Assembly: GCA_041563675.1 (NCBI GenBank)
Contig: JBFGRM010000048.1
Coordinates: 1-12,852 of the forward strand
Reading direction: 5' to 3'
DNA length: 12,852 bases
From: JBFGRM01 sp041563675
Lineage (GTDB): Bacteria; Nitrospirota; Nitrospiria; Nitrospirales; Nitrospiraceae
Shown: one piece after another, positions 12,711 to 12,852 of the stretch
Layout: each line of letters starts with the position of its first letter
Position numbering within the stretch: the stretch's first letter is position 1
Made by a program: the position numbers and the translations under genes
Notes under the pieces: model-generated
Told to the model about the DNA's origin: nothing
What the model saw: the letters and a program-made list of their open reading frames with translations, nothing else
Database searches by the model: none

Positions 12711-12852
12711 CTACGCGATAATTTCCGTGACGACCCCCGAGCCGACCGTCTTGCCGCCTTCCCGCACCGCAAACCGCAGGCCCGCGTCCATCGCAATCGG
12801 CGAAATCAGCTCCCCCGACAGCGTCACGTTGTCCCCCGGCATCACCATCTCC
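12711..12852 (-). CDS. tuf: Elongation factor Tu, C-terminal end (cut by window edge)
   Basis: The last 46 complete codons of EF-Tu are present, and the rest lies beyond the right edge. EF-Tu carries aminoacyl-tRNA to the ribosome as a GTP complex. The visible part of domain 3 reads EMVMPGDNVTLSGELISPIA, then MDAGLRFAVREGGKTVGSGV, then VTEIIA and a TAG stop at 12711-12713. This matches the conserved EF-Tu C-terminus, including the GLRFAxREGG motif. It is the first gene of the visible block; tuf upstream of rpmG-trpT-secE is common, and many bacteria carry a second copy after fusA. Whether a second copy exists here cannot be seen. Confidence 0.95.
   Translation of the reverse strand, partial: EMVMPGDNVTLSGELISPIAMDAGLRFAVREGGKTVGSGVVTEIIA

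Overview
The window is one almost continuous, leftward-transcribed block of bacterial core genes. Read in the direction of transcription (right to left, minus strand) the order is: tuf 3' end, rpmG, tRNA-Trp, secE, nusG, rplK, rplA, rplJ, rplL, rpoB, rpoC, rpsL, and the 5' part of rpsG. This is the classic join of the secE-nusG, L11/L10 and rpoBC transcription units to the start of the str operon. Nothing credible is encoded on the plus strand. The DNA is GC-rich, most genes have strong AGGAGG-like ribosome binding sites, and the gene content is fully bacterial. The protein sequences look like a deep-branching GC-rich Gram-negative lineage, for example Nitrospirota, Methylomirabilota/NC10 or a neighbour. 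I cannot fix the phylum without a search.

Layout. Positions 1-729 hold S7 (partial) and S12, driven by a promoter that matches the sigma-70 consensus exactly, just behind rpoC. Positions 839-9105 hold the two large RNA polymerase subunits; rpoC starts with TTG behind a strong Shine-Dalgarno. Positions 9192-11330 hold the ribosomal stalk proteins L7/L12 and L10 followed by L1 and L11. Positions 11433-12713 hold NusG, SecE, tRNA-Trp, L33 and the C-terminus of EF-Tu. Together they cover transcription (RpoB, RpoC, NusG), the ribosomal stalk and decoding site (L10, L12, L11, L1, S12, S7), tRNA delivery (EF-Tu, tRNA-Trp) and protein export (SecE).

Two things stand out. First, rplJ has no stop codon: L10 reads in frame into rplL, giving a possible 311-residue L10-L7/L12 fusion, while rplL keeps its own AGGAGG and ATG inside that frame. 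Second, three spacers (tuf-rpmG, rpmG-tRNA-Trp, nusG-rplK) are each filled, from just past a stop codon to near the next gene, by an 80-93 bp element. Each element is two inverted arms of exactly five 7-bp units around a 10-23 bp centre, with a shared degenerate unit G-N-G-G-C-N-N. The rpoB-rpoC spacer carries a related design built on the unit GTGAC-N-N. These elements are not explained by any annotated gene and are the best candidate for something undescribed here.
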